Source: Eutrophocola sp964601805
GTDB taxonomy: Bacteria > Pseudomonadota > Gammaproteobacteria > Pseudomonadales > Pseudohongiellaceae
Assembly: GCA_964601805.1 (NCBI GenBank)
Contig: CAZROW010000001.1
Coordinates: 62,001 to 126,000, forward strand
Direction: 5' to 3'
Length of the DNA stretch: 64,000 nucleotides
A model generated the notes under the pieces. That model did no database searches and was not told the DNA's origin. It worked only from the letters and a program-made list of their open reading frames with translations. The translations under genes and the position numbers were made by a program. Below, piece by piece: positions 38,327 to 47,566 of the stretch; positions within the stretch are counted from its first letter, which is position 1; each line of letters starts with the position of its first letter.

Positions 38327-38635
38327 ATGAAGGACTTAGAAAAGGCGCAGGAAGCGCTGCCTTTTTTTCATCTATCCGTACCCGACAATAACGCCCTGGC
38401 GCGATGCTATATGCCGTTTGCCAGAAACGGCGGCCTGTTTATTCCTGATGCAGAAAATTACGCACTGGGGGATCCCGTGTTCCTGTTGCTGAAACTGCCA
38501 GGCAGCGACAACCGGCATGCAGTCCAGGGCAAAGTATTCTGGATCAGTCCGCCAGGCAGTAGCAGGGGGGCTGGTATTGGAGTCAGATTCAGCAAGCAGG
38601 ACAACCCGGTATCCCGCTTGATAGCAGCACAGTGA
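38327..38635 (+). CDS. pilZ: PilZ domain protein (type IV pilus biogenesis PilZ)
   Basis: A 102-residue single-domain protein. It closely resembles Pseudomonas-type PilZ in sequence (AxYMPFxxNGGLFIP, GKVxWIxP, GxGVxF patterns) and in position after holB. Canonical PilZ proteins of this branch lack the RxxxR c-di-GMP-binding motif, and that motif is also not evident here. The role is therefore assembly or regulation of type IV pili through protein contacts rather than c-di-GMP sensing. tatD, its usual next neighbour, is elsewhere. Confidence 0.9.
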   Translation: MKDLEKAQEALPFFHLSVPDNNALARCYMPFARNGGLFIPDAENYALGDPVFLLLKLPGSDNRHAVQGKVFWISPPGSSRGAGIGVRFSKQDNPVSRLIAAQ

Positions 38636-38676
38636 CACGCTATCTCACCGGGCGGGTATTGGGGGCTTGTAACTGT

Positions 38677-39804
38677 CTATTTTTGCAGGCAGGAAAGCAC
38701 CGCATCAGCAATGGCCAGGCTGGCCGTCAGTCCAGGTGACTCGATACCAAAAAGCTGGACCAGTCCTTCGTATCCGTGATCAGCACCATCCCGGATAACA
38801 AAATCAGCCACACCACCATCACCGGCAAGCTTGGGACGAATACCACTGTAACCCGGATGAATCTCCCGCGTGCTGATGCCCGGGTAGTATGTCGCAATGG
38901 CCGCCCGAAAGAGGGACTCCCTGTTCTGGTCCACGGCATAATCGATATCCGTTACCGTTTCAGCATCAGGACCGAACCGGGCTTGCCCGGCCATATCCAG
39001 GGTCACATGGACACCCAGGCCCTTGAGGTTTTTCTCGGGCAAAGGGTAGACGAGATGGGAAAAAGGCGATTTGCCCTTGAGATTGAAGTAGGAACCCTTG
39101 ACCAGTTTTTGCGCCGGAATCTCATCCCCGGGATAGTTGTCAATGCAACCGGCGACTTGCTGCGCTGATAATCCTGCACAGTTAATCACCTGGCCGGCAT
39201 CAAAGGTATAAGGACTGTCCTGGCATTGCGTGCTTAAACGAAAACCATTCGGTCTTTTTTCTATGGCAGTGACCTGCGTTAGTGGCGAAAAAAGGGTGCC
39301 ATTGTTTTCCGCCATGGCCAACAGTGAATACATGTATTGATGACTGTCGATAATGCCACTGGAAGGGGAAAGCAGTGCTTCGACTGCCTCCAGTTCGGGT
39401 TCCAGTTGTGCCAGTTGCCTGGCGGAAACCAGTGACAGGTCTGTCACGCCATTATCTTCTGCCTTGCGCCACAGTGCGGCCAGTTCAGGCTGCTGCTCCT
39501 TGCGGGCAATGATCAGTTTCCCGAGTTTCCTGCAGGGAATATTGAACTGCTCACAGTAGGCGTAGAGTTGCTTTCGGCCTTCAATACACAGCCGTGTTTT
39601 CAGGGAGTCTTGCGGGTAATAGATTCCTGCATGGATTACTTCACTGTTCCTGCTGCTGGTTTCCTCACCGAAACCGGCATTTTTTTCAAGGACAACAATG
39701 GAGCGGTTTGCAAACACGGAGTTTTGCGAAAGTTTCCAGGCGACTGCCAGGCCCACCACGCCTGCACCGATAATTCAGATATCAAATTGGTCTGTTGTGG
39801 ACAC
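38677..39804 (-). CDS. FAD-dependent oxidoreductase (LhgO/DAO family), N-terminus interrupted by in-frame TGA
   Basis: A DAO-family flavoprotein similar to L-2-hydroxyglutarate oxidase. It has SSRNSEVIHAGIYYP, a central INCAGLSAQQVA and a C-terminal GYSGIRPKLAG and FGIESPGLTASLAIA. Read from a GTG at 39804, 25 bases after the ggt stop, the N-terminus is MSTTDQFDI, stop, IIGAGVVGLAV. A TGA at 39775-39777 stands where Cys or Val is normal just before the GxGxxG FAD loop. The uninterrupted ORF starts only at GTG 39759 and would lack that loop. A single C-to-A change (TGC to TGA), or a sequencing error, explains it. The gene is thus probably a pseudogene or misread rather than a functional short form. 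Confidence 0.8.
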
Positions 39805-39829
39805 GGCTTCTGCTTACTTCGCGCCGGCA

Positions 39830-41506
39830 CTAATAGCCGGCAACACCACCGACAATCCTTGGGTCTGACATGCCATCCACATAGTCTTCGCCCACCAGGA
39901 TGGAATTGGCTTCCCCGATATAGAAACTGGAGCCATTGAGCCCCTTGTGTCCCATGGCCTCTAGAGCCTTGGCGACTTCTTCACTGATCGCGCCGGACTC
40001 GTAACGAATTATATCCGGGCGCCACTGGTGGGTGAGACGAGGGCTGGTAACGGCCTCATCAATGGGCATGCCATGGTCTATAACGTTAAGAATAACCTGG
40101 AGCACCGTATTGATAATGGCAGTACCCCCCGGCGAGCCTGTGATCAGTACAGGGGCACCCTCCTTGCTGACGATGGTGGGTGACATCGAACTCATCATAC
40201 GTTTGCCAGGCTGGATCTGGTTGACGTGAGAATCTTCAACCCGCGTGGCAAAGTCGCTCATTTCGTTGTTCAGCAAAAAACCGGCACCCGGGACCACGAT
40301 CTTGTTACCGTAGGAACTGTTCAGGGTGATCGTGGCAGACACCGCGTTGCCCTCACTGTCCATCACGGAATAGTGAGTGGTATTGCGACTTTCTGCCGGC
40401 AGCTCACCGGCTTCAACCTGTGTACTGTCTCCAGCCCGTTGTGGATCGAATGTCTCAAAACGATGCCGGGCATAATCCTTGTCGGTCATGACGGCAACGG
40501 GAATATCGGAAAAATCAGGGTCGCCCATGTAGACGGCGCGGTCTGCATAAGCCCGGCGCTGGGCCTCGACCAGTAGGTGAACGGCTTCCGTGCTGCCCCA
40601 GCCCATTGCACTCACATCAAAGGGTTCCATCATGTTCAGCATCTGGATGATGGCCGTCCCACCGGAAGAGGGTGGCCCCATGGACCAGATATCATAACCC
40701 CGGTAGGTGCCATGCACAGGTTCGCGCCAGACTGTTTCATAGTTCTGCAGATCAGCATGGGTTATCAGGCCATTGTTTTGCGCCATGTCACTGACAATCA
40801 GGTCAGCCACACGCCCCTTGTAGAACCCGTCGCGGCCCTGATCGGAGATGTCCCGCAAGGTAGCTGCCAGGTCCGGTTGTACCCAGCGGTCACCTGCAGC
40901 ATAGGGCGAACCATTTTTGGAAAACTTGGCCAGTGAGGCCGGATACTGCCTGAAGGTGGTGAAATGACTGCGAAACTGTCCTGCAATGTCATTGTTGAGA
41001 ATAAAGCCTTCCTCGGCCAGCCTGATTGCCGGTGCAATGACCTGTTCCCGGGTCATGGTGCCGTAGCGGTTCAGTACATCCAGCAAACCCGCCACTGTGC
41101 CGGGCACGCCAGACGCCTGGCGACTGCTGCGGGCCAGGTTGCGGTCGACATTGCCCTGGCTATCCAGGTACATGTCACGGGATGCTGCGGCAGGCGCTTT
41201 TTCACGAAAATCCAGGGTAATGACCTCGCCGGCCGCCAGGTGTAGCACCATGAAGCCACCGCCGCCCAGGTTTCCTGCCGAGGGATAAGCCACAGACAGG
41301 GCAAAACCGGTGGCAACTGCGGCATCAATGGCGTTGCCACCCTGGGTCAGGATCTCGCTACCGATTTCCGAGGCGATATCCGAACGGGATGACACCATGG
41401 CTTCTCTGCCACGCAGGTATTCTGCGTCAACAGCAGCAACCGGCAGTACAAAAAGCAGGAAGAGGCTAATAAAACGATACACAGCTGTCCTCATATGTGG
41501 TCTCAC
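39830..41506 (-). CDS. ggt: gamma-glutamyltransferase
   Basis: A 558-residue periplasmic Ntn-hydrolase precursor. A signal peptide (about residues 5-28) is followed by the large-subunit segment (GGNAIDAAVATGFALSV, NLGGGGFMV). Self-cleavage is expected just before the nucleophile Thr in RNTTHYSVMD (Thr376/377), releasing the small subunit, which includes MSSMSPTIV and GSPGG. It cleaves glutathione and other gamma-glutamyl compounds. The FAD oxidoreductase gene follows 25 bases after its stop. gor (glutathione reductase) is 1.5 kb away. Confidence 0.95.
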   Translation of the reverse strand: MRPHMRTAVYRFISLFLLFVLPVAAVDAEYLRGREAMVSSRSDIASEIGSEILTQGGNAIDAAVATGFALSVAYPSAGNLGGGGFMVLHLAAGEVITLDFREKAPAAASRDMYLDSQGNVDRNLARSSRQASGVPGTVAGLLDVLNRYGTMTREQVIAPAIRLAEEGFILNNDIAGQFRSHFTTFRQYPASLAKFSKNGSPYAAGDRWVQPDLAATLRDISDQGRDGFYKGRVADLIVSDMAQNNGLITHADLQNYETVWREPVHGTYRGYDIWSMGPPSSGGTAIIQMLNMMEPFDVSAMGWGSTEAVHLLVEAQRRAYADRAVYMGDPDFSDIPVAVMTDKDYARHRFETFDPQRAGDSTQVEAGELPAESRNTTHYSVMDSEGNAVSATITLNSSYGNKIVVPGAGFLLNNEMSDFATRVEDSHVNQIQPGKRMMSSMSPTIVSKEGAPVLITGSPGGTAIINTVLQVILNVIDHGMPIDEAVTSPRLTHQWRPDIIRYESGAISEEVAKALEAMGHKGLNGSSFYIGEANSILVGEDYVDGMSDPRIVGGVAGY

Positions 41507-41617
41507 AGGTTCGGGAACTTTGTCATGACATCATGAGCGTTTGTTGTTGGGTCAACATGATTAATTTTAGCAAAAAAGAGAGCAAAAAACGGGCCAGTGA
41601 TTTGAACCAGCAGATAC

Positions 41618-42244
41618 TCAGGTCTGTGGATGGACATAGCGGAATGTCAGGTTGATCCTGCCAGCGCTGAGTCCAGGCTGCTTGGGAACCTGGTGATGCC
41701 AGTGCTGCTGAATGCCCGGGCCCATGATGAGCAGGCTGCCATGGGCCAGCTCACAGGTAAATTTTCGTCCCTTTTTGTGGCGGTGCCTGAGTTCAAAACG
41801 ACGGGTTGTACCCAGGCTCAGCGAGGCAATCACGGGTTCGCTTCCCAGTTCTTTTTCATCATCACTGTGCCAGGAAACACTGTCGTTGCCATCGCGGTAA
41901 TAATTCAGCAACACGGAATTGAAGCAACTGTCAGCGGCTTTTTCCACCCGGCATTTCAGTTCAGACAGCAAGGGCGTCCAGGGTAACGGGGTAAGTGCCA
42001 GACCGGAGTAACCATAGTGACTGTTTTCTTCGCCGTGCCAGGCCTGCAGCCGCGGAATGGGTACCGTTTTACCACCGAAGACAAGACTGTCCTGTTGCCA
42101 GTCAGTTTCCCGGAGTAAGGTGTCATGGTATTGGTCGGCTTCGCCGGCCGTAAGAAATTCCGACTGGTAAAACACCTCACCATCTTCCAGGCCAAGTTTC
42201 TCCATGGAATCTTCATTGTCTGCCATTGAAAAGGGAATTTGCAT
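41618..42244 (-). CDS. AlkB-like 2-oxoglutarate/Fe(II) dioxygenase
   Basis: A 208-residue dioxygenase of the AlkB (ALKBH2/3-like) group, which repairs alkylated bases in DNA or RNA. The core reads LNYYRDGNDSVSWHSDDEKELG (HxD iron ligands) and VIASLSLGTTRRFELRH. It continues with HGSLLIMGPGIQQHWHHQVPK (third ligand His) and RINLTFRYV, which holds the 2-oxoglutarate Arg. Length and motifs fit complete members. It stands alone on the minus strand. Confidence 0.92.
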   Translation of the reverse strand: MQIPFSMADNEDSMEKLGLEDGEVFYQSEFLTAGEADQYHDTLLRETDWQQDSLVFGGKTVPIPRLQAWHGEENSHYGYSGLALTPLPWTPLLSELKCRVEKAADSCFNSVLLNYYRDGNDSVSWHSDDEKELGSEPVIASLSLGTTRRFELRHRHKKGRKFTCELAHGSLLIMGPGIQQHWHHQVPKQPGLSAGRINLTFRYVHPQT

Positions 42245-42439
42245 GCTTGGGTGGTGAGCAGTTATGACGGGTAGGTGGTACAGGATTGTTTGGCGGCCAT
42301 CTGCAAGTCAACAAACCTGGCCGCCATCAGGAAACGAAACACGGATAGAACCAGTGACAACCTGGCTCGGTTAATCTCTTGCAGACTGTTTGCCTGGAGA
42401 CGACAGATGGGAAAAAGAACGCACTGCAGCTGGCAGTCG

Positions 42440-42817
42440 TTATCCAAGCAGTTCCAGCAGGGCCTGCTTTTTCTCCTCAGGCAGGTTTTCAAGCCTGCGG
42501 GTCAGTTCGTCATCTGACATCTTCTCGATACCGGGAGTGTTGACCCTGCGCGCTTGCAGGTTCGCATCCGTGACAAATTCAGCCACATCATCGGACAGGT
42601 TTTGCTGAATATGTTTTTCCAGCACCATGATTATTTCCGAGTTCATGCTGCGGCGATTCTGTTCAGAGAGATGCTTGATCTTTTTTCGCAACCCCTTGGG
42701 CAGGCGAATGACAAATTTTTCGATCAGGGCAGGGGTGCTTCTGCTTTCAGGCATGGCTGGAGTCTCATCACCTTGCTGGTGTCCTGAAGCGTGACGATCA
42801 TCATTGTTATCATTCAT
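42440..42817 (-). CDS. Arc-like ribbon-helix-helix DNA-binding protein
   Basis: A 125-residue protein. A polar N-terminal arm (1-30) precedes an Arc/MetJ-type ribbon-helix-helix: KFVIRLPKGLRKKIKHLSEQ, then RRSMNSEIIMVLEKHI, the standard strand-helix-helix pattern. A C-terminal acidic helix follows. Such dimers bind DNA as repressors, and the target here is unknown. It is divergent from gor across 185 bases, so gor or itself are candidate targets. Confidence 0.82.
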   Translation of the reverse strand: MNDNNDDRHASGHQQGDETPAMPESRSTPALIEKFVIRLPKGLRKKIKHLSEQNRRSMNSEIIMVLEKHIQQNLSDDVAEFVTDANLQARRVNTPGIEKMSDDELTRRLENLPEEKKQALLELLG

Positions 42818-42867
42818 TGGTCAGTCCTTTCAATCCTGTTATTCCGCATGACAGAATGTCTTTCTTG

Positions 42868-42896
42868 TTGACGCTCACCAATAATAAACCTTTAAA
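42868..42896 (+). promoter_or_regulatory. candidate promoter upstream of gor
   Basis: TTGACG (42868-42873) and TTTAAA (42891-42896) have a 17-base spacer in the AT-rich spacer between the ribbon-helix-helix gene and gor. Moderate match only. Confidence 0.35.
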
Positions 42897-43002
42897 ATTA
42901 AAATAGAAATTTTTTTCACCCCACGCTTATGGGATTTCGAGTGAATCCGGGGTAGCCTTGCATGCGTTTTCCCTCACTTGAAGTATCACACCAGGAGATC
43001 AG

Positions 43003-44349
43003 ATGTTTGATTACGACCTGTTCGTTATAGGCGCCGGTTCAGGCGGCGTCAGGGCGGCCCGCATGTCTGCCGGTTACGGCGCCAGGGTAGCTATTGCCGA
43101 AGATCGCTATATGGGCGGAACCTGCGTCAACGTGGGCTGTGTGCCCAAAAAACTCTATACCTATGCTGCCCATTTCAGCCAGCTGTGCCAGGATAGTCGC
43201 GGTTTTGGCTGGCAAACCCAGCTACCGCCTTTTGACTGGAATGTGCTGCGCGACAATAAAACACGCGAAATTTCACGCCTCAACGGGATCTACGATAGTT
43301 TGCTGGATAATTCAGGGGTCAAGGTCTACAACGGCAGGGCAAGCATTTCAGGTAAAAACACCATTAGTGTGAATGGTGAGACCATCACGGCGAAATATAT
43401 CCTCATTGCCACGGGTGGCTGGCCCTTTATTCCGGACCTGCCCGGCAAGGAACTGGCGGTTACCTCCAATGAAATCTTTGACCTGGAGGCCTTTCCACGG
43501 CGCATTCTGGTCGTCGGCGGAGGCTATATCGCCCTGGAATTTGCCGGCATATTCGCCGGTCTGGGCGCCGAGACCACCTTGTCCTATCGTGGCGAGATTC
43601 CACTGAAGCATTTTGACAAGGATGTCAGGGAAAAGCTGTTCGTCGAGTGTCAGCGTCATATCGATATGCGCATGAATACCAACGTCAGTGAAATCAGCCG
43701 TTCAGACGATGGCCTGGCCGTCACATTCCGGGATTCCGAGCCCATGAACGTGGATTGTGTCCTGTATGCCACGGGCCGCAAACCCAATACAGCGGATCTT
43801 GGCCTGGAAAATACCGGCGTCACGACAGAAAAAAACGGCACGATCATCATTAATGAGTCCTTTGAAACCACTGAACCCGGCATTTTTGCCCTGGGCGACG
43901 TGGTGGGGCGGGCCGCCCTGACCCCCGTGGCAACCGCTGAAGGCATGATCCTGGCAGCCAACCTGTTCAATAGCGGCAATGGCACCATGGACTACACCAA
44001 TATCCCGACTGCCGTTTTCAGCCATCCGAATGTGGGTACCGTGGGCCTTACCGAGGAAGAGGCACAGAGCCAATACAGTGAGATTGAGATCTATGAGAGT
44101 GATTTTCGCCACCTCAAGCACACGCTGTCCGGCAACGAGGAACGCACGTACATGAAGCTCATTGTTGATAAAGCCACAGACAAGGTCCTTGGCATGCATA
44201 TGATGGGCGCTGAGGCCGGTGAAATCATCCAGGGATTTGCCACTGCCATGCAGTGTGGTGTCACCAAAAGCCAGCTGGATTCAACGGTTGGTATCCATCC
44301 TACAGCCGCTGAAGAATTCGTCACCATGCGCCAGGCCAGGGCATCCTGA
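43003..44349 (+). CDS. gor: glutathione-disulfide reductase
   Basis: A 448-residue class I pyridine nucleotide-disulfide oxidoreductase. The FAD motif GAGSGGVRAAR is followed by the redox pair C41/C46 in GGTCVNVGCVPKK. The NADPH fold motif is VVGGGYIALEFAGI, and the C-terminal interface carries the catalytic His in VGIHPTAAEEFVTM. The CVNVGC form and SYRGE-type NADPH loop separate it from dihydrolipoamide dehydrogenase. It keeps glutathione reduced. Confidence 0.95.
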   Translation: MFDYDLFVIGAGSGGVRAARMSAGYGARVAIAEDRYMGGTCVNVGCVPKKLYTYAAHFSQLCQDSRGFGWQTQLPPFDWNVLRDNKTREISRLNGIYDSLLDNSGVKVYNGRASISGKNTISVNGETITAKYILIATGGWPFIPDLPGKELAVTSNEIFDLEAFPRRILVVGGGYIALEFAGIFAGLGAETTLSYRGEIPLKHFDKDVREKLFVECQRHIDMRMNTNVSEISRSDDGLAVTFRDSEPMNVDCVLYATGRKPNTADLGLENTGVTTEKNGTIIINESFETTEPGIFALGDVVGRAALTPVATAEGMILAANLFNSGNGTMDYTNIPTAVFSHPNVGTVGLTEEEAQSQYSEIEIYESDFRHLKHTLSGNEERTYMKLIVDKATDKVLGMHMMGAEAGEIIQGFATAMQCGVTKSQLDSTVGIHPTAAEEFVTMRQARAS

Positions 44350-44374
44350 ACCCGGGCAAGGAGTACCCCACAGC

Positions 44375-44405
44375 CAGGCTGTTGTTGAGGTTAATCAACA
44401 GCCTG
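44375..44405. terminator. hairpin after gor, possible terminator
   Basis: A perfect 10-bp stem caggctgttg (44375-44384) / caacagcctg (44396-44405) with an 11-base loop lies 26 bases after the gor stop. An A-run rather than a T-run follows, so termination is not certain. Confidence 0.45.
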
Positions 44406-44510
44406 CCATAAAAAATGCTTTAGAGGCGTTTTGATGCCTGTTTAGACCTTTTGTTGTGTCCATAGCTGGTATTCTTGAACAACCGGCTGGTATCAACTAG
44501 GGAGTGCTTT

Positions 44511-45878
44511 GTGAGACAGATCAATTGGGAGGCTTTACCGGCGTCAATTGATAAACAAGCCACCAGGCAAATATTTCTGTTTGCGCTGTGCTGCATTGTT
44601 ATTTTCTTTCTCTATCTCGTCGCTGTCATGCTTAATTGGCTGCTACCGATGGGCTATTCCTTTTTGCCAGGAAACTGGATGCAGATGCAGTCCAATACAG
44701 CCCTGGCTTTATTCTTTTCCGGTGTTTCAGTCTTAACTTTCAGGATCAGGCATCGAACTTACCGCAATCTGGCCAAGGCAACGCTTTTCCTGATTGTGTC
44801 AATTATCTTTTTGAATTCATTACAAATTGTGTATACAGACGGGGAGGTAAATGCCTTGAATTACTTCCTGGTTAACCGGTCAAACGCAGATAATGTTTTC
44901 CCGGTATCCCCACAGTCAATTGTGGCGATAATGCTCTTATCGCTGATTCCGCTATTTAATTTAAAAAACAATGCCGTAGCGTCGGTTACCCATGATTTTC
45001 TCGTCTCGATAGCCTTCGTTCTGGTTACTTTTTACATAGCGGCCCATATTTTTCATGCGACTGACCTGGTTTCAGTTGATGCAAATGTCTTGCTGTCTGT
45101 CTATACCCTTATCGCTTTGGTGCTGCTTACCATTTTTAATCAAATCAGTAAATGCACGCCTGGCCTTTATTCAATTTTTCTCATGTCCGGGACTGGCGGA
45201 GAACACTGTCGTACTTTCGTTTTTCCGGCTATTTTTCTTCTCTTTTTTGTCATGACGATCATTCATAACCAATTGAGCCAGGGCAATATTGATGAGACTG
45301 AAGCCTTCGCTGTTGCTACAGCTTTCGTCTTGAGTTCAATCGCCTTGCTCTTGATCTACCTGTCCTATGAAATCGACAAGCTGGAATGGCGACTTCGTGA
45401 ACAGGCTACCACTGATGAACTTACCAGGTTATTGAATCGCCGTGGATTTAAATTATTTGCAGAAATGGCCATCAATGAGTCCCGAAGGACAAAACTGCCC
45501 TTGACCTTATTGTTCTTTGACCTGGATAACCTCAAATCAATTAATGATCGATTAGGCCACAAGGAAGGCTCAGAAATGATAAAGCTGTTTGCAGACTCAC
45601 TGCAGAGCGCGTTTCGGGAAAGTGACGTGATCGCACGGGTAGGGGGGGATGAATTTATCGTCCTTGTCAGGGATTCCAAGGCGTCAGAAGGCATATTGAT
45701 AAATCGACTCAATGCGCACATCAGTAATCTGGCTATACCGAGGCTCTTTCCGAAGTACAGCTACGGAGTGGCCGAGATACTTCCAACCACACTTGACTCA
45801 TTGGATGATGTCATCAACAAGGCTGATGAAAATATGTACAAGGCAAAAATGAAGAAGAAAAATGAAGATGCTCAATGA
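44511..45878 (+). CDS. membrane diguanylate cyclase (GGDEF domain)
   Basis: A 455-residue protein from the GTG at 44511, which has AGGGAG seven bases upstream. A TTG at 44475 would add 12 residues without a ribosome site. About seven or eight hydrophobic segments fill residues 20-290. A short linker helix (YEIDKLEWRLREQATTDELTRLLNRRGF) and a complete GGDEF domain follow, with the active site GGDEF at residues 378-382. It should make c-di-GMP from GTP. No RxxD inhibitory site is seen before GGDEF. The gene is clearly AT-richer than its neighbours, hinting at transfer. Confidence 0.92.
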   Translation: MRQINWEALPASIDKQATRQIFLFALCCIVIFFLYLVAVMLNWLLPMGYSFLPGNWMQMQSNTALALFFSGVSVLTFRIRHRTYRNLAKATLFLIVSIIFLNSLQIVYTDGEVNALNYFLVNRSNADNVFPVSPQSIVAIMLLSLIPLFNLKNNAVASVTHDFLVSIAFVLVTFYIAAHIFHATDLVSVDANVLLSVYTLIALVLLTIFNQISKCTPGLYSIFLMSGTGGEHCRTFVFPAIFLLFFVMTIIHNQLSQGNIDETEAFAVATAFVLSSIALLLIYLSYEIDKLEWRLREQATTDELTRLLNRRGFKLFAEMAINESRRTKLPLTLLFFDLDNLKSINDRLGHKEGSEMIKLFADSLQSAFRESDVIARVGGDEFIVLVRDSKASEGILINRLNAHISNLAIPRLFPKYSYGVAEILPTTLDSLDDVINKADENMYKAKMKKKNEDAQ

Positions 45879-46345
45879 TGCATTGTTCAAACTTGCTGAG
45901 TATTCAATATTCGCTATTTGATCATCAATTTCCGATATAGCGTCAGCCTCACCAGGCCTGGTTAACCCGGGAAATGATTTCTGGGTCTTCTGGCATTACA
46001 TTACAGTACCAAATTCAGCCTCATGAATATAAACAGCTTTATTCATCCACTGATGTGCACATTTGATGAGAATCTGAAGCAAGTAGAGGGGCACTGTGTA
46101 TTTACCGGATAAGGGCTGGACTTCCTGCACATATAGTTATATCTTATTTCCGGTAATCTTTATTACCGGAAATAGCAGAATAGGCGAAAATACCTGATAA
46201 TTTCGTTTTAAATTAGCCCTATCAGTAACTTATGACGGTTATCTAGAAGTATTCGAATTATCGTTTTCAGCAATATTTGTCCTGAATGCCCTGTTTCCCT
46301 GGATAAGATCTTGATCAGCAAATCTTTGGTATACACTGGAGTTCC
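45879..46345. other. AT-rich intergenic region with palindromes
   Basis: This 467-base spacer, much AT-richer than the surroundings, has no credible ORF. It contains a perfect palindrome accaggcctggt (45951-45962) and a perfect long dyad at 46146-46173. A TATACA hexamer (46330-46335) lies just before the recombinase ATG. Confidence 0.55.
46146..46173. repeat. perfect 12-bp inverted repeat upstream of recombinase gene
   Basis: The left arm atttccggtaat (46146-46157) and right arm attaccggaaat (46162-46173) are perfectly complementary around a four-base loop. No T-run follows on either side, so an operator or recombinase site is at least as likely as a terminator. Confidence 0.7.
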
Positions 46346-47566
46346 ATGAGTTCTGCAACACCGCCAGTGCCGTTCTTTGACACGCTTGAAGAAATGGCCA
46401 ACCCCTACAAACACAGAATCACCTCTGTGAAGCACCTGCTTGAAGATGAGCCGGAACATGCCGTGGACGATTACCAGCTGGCCAGTGAGTTCCTGTATTC
46501 CTACCGTGGCAGTCCTGACACGTTTTCCACGTACCGACGTGAAATCGAGCATTTCCTGCACTGGTGCTGGCTGGTGGAGAAAAAATCGCTGAAAAACATC
46601 CGTCGTGAACATATCGAGGCCTACGTGGAATTTGCCAAAAATCCGCCCAGGGACTGGATTGGCACCAAGAATGTGTCCCGGTATGAACTCAAAGGCGGAG
46701 AAAGGGTGCCCAACCCGGAATGGCGCCCCTATGTCCTGCAAGGCAAAAAATCCGGTGAAACCACGTATTTCCTGTCCCAGAGCGCTATCCAGAGCATTTT
46801 TGCCGTGCTCAGCAGCTTCTGTAACTTCCTGATCCAGGAGGATTACCTGGAATTCAACCCGGTGGCCCAGATTCGCCAGAAGGGCAAATTTGTCCGCAAA
46901 AGCCAGTCCAGCCGCCCCATTCGCCGGCTTTCCCAGCTACAGTGGTCCTATGTGCTTGAAACTGCTGAAAAAATGGCCCAAAAGGATTCTTTGCATGAAC
47001 GCACCCTGTTCATCATGAACGCCCTCTTCGGCATGTATTTACGTATCTCCGAACTGGTGGAAACCGAGCGCTGGAGCCCCAAAATGGGTGATTTCGAGCG
47101 TGACCTAGAGGGTAACTGGTGGTTCAGGACCGTCGGTAAAGGGAACAAGGAACGCCAGATCTCCGTCAGTGACGCCATGCTGGAGGCCCTGAAGCGCTAT
47201 CGTACTGCCCGCGGCCTGCCGGCACTGCCCTCGCCCGGTGAATATACAACGCTGGTCCACAAGGCCCGTGGCCAGGGCAATATCACCAGCACACGGCAGA
47301 TACGTGGCATTGTCCAGGCCTGTTTCAATGAAGCCGAACAGGCCATGCGCCGGGACGGCTTTACCGAGGATGCCGAGGCCCTGACGGCTGCGACAGTCCA
47401 CTGGCTCCGCCATACCGGCATCTCGGAAGACGTCAAACACCGGCCCCGTGAACATGTCAGGGATGATGCCGGTCATGGTTCCAGTGCCATCACGGATCGT
47501 TACATTGATGTGGAATTGACCGAAAGACATGCCTCGGCACGCAAAAAGCGCATCAAACCGGATTAA
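46346..47566 (+). CDS. orphan tyrosine recombinase / site-specific integrase
   Basis: A 406-residue tyrosine recombinase. The N-terminal SAM-like core-binding domain covers about residues 45-180. The catalytic residues in the C-terminal domain are visible: R233 in YLRISEL, Lys in GKGNKERQ, H352 and R355 in HWLRHTG, His in GHGSSAITDRY, and nucleophile Y386. It is not XerC/D by length and has no integron-specific insert that I can see. No phage, transposon or cassette genes flank it. It lies between a low-GC GGDEF gene and prc. It may be a relic of an island or a conserved chromosomal recombinase. Confidence 0.9.
   Translation: MSSATPPVPFFDTLEEMANPYKHRITSVKHLLEDEPEHAVDDYQLASEFLYSYRGSPDTFSTYRREIEHFLHWCWLVEKKSLKNIRREHIEAYVEFAKNPPRDWIGTKNVSRYELKGGERVPNPEWRPYVLQGKKSGETTYFLSQSAIQSIFAVLSSFCNFLIQEDYLEFNPVAQIRQKGKFVRKSQSSRPIRRLSQLQWSYVLETAEKMAQKDSLHERTLFIMNALFGMYLRISELVETERWSPKMGDFERDLEGNWWFRTVGKGNKERQISVSDAMLEALKRYRTARGLPALPSPGEYTTLVHKARGQGNITSTRQIRGIVQACFNEAEQAMRRDGFTEDAEALTAATVHWLRHTGISEDVKHRPREHVRDDAGHGSSAITDRYIDVELTERHASARKKRIKPD

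Noticed and set aside
39775..39777. TGA as a selenocysteine codon
   Set aside because: No convincing SECIS hairpin follows, DAO-family enzymes do not use selenocysteine at this place, and no sel genes are visible; a point mutation or read error is simpler.
42262..42492. Cys-rich 76-residue minus-strand ORF
   Set aside because: It overlaps the end of the ribbon-helix-helix gene, has no ribosome site or family pattern, and looks random.
46346..47566. Integron integrase with gene cassettes
   Set aside because: No integrase-specific insertion and no array of small genes with attC-like ends flanks the recombinase.
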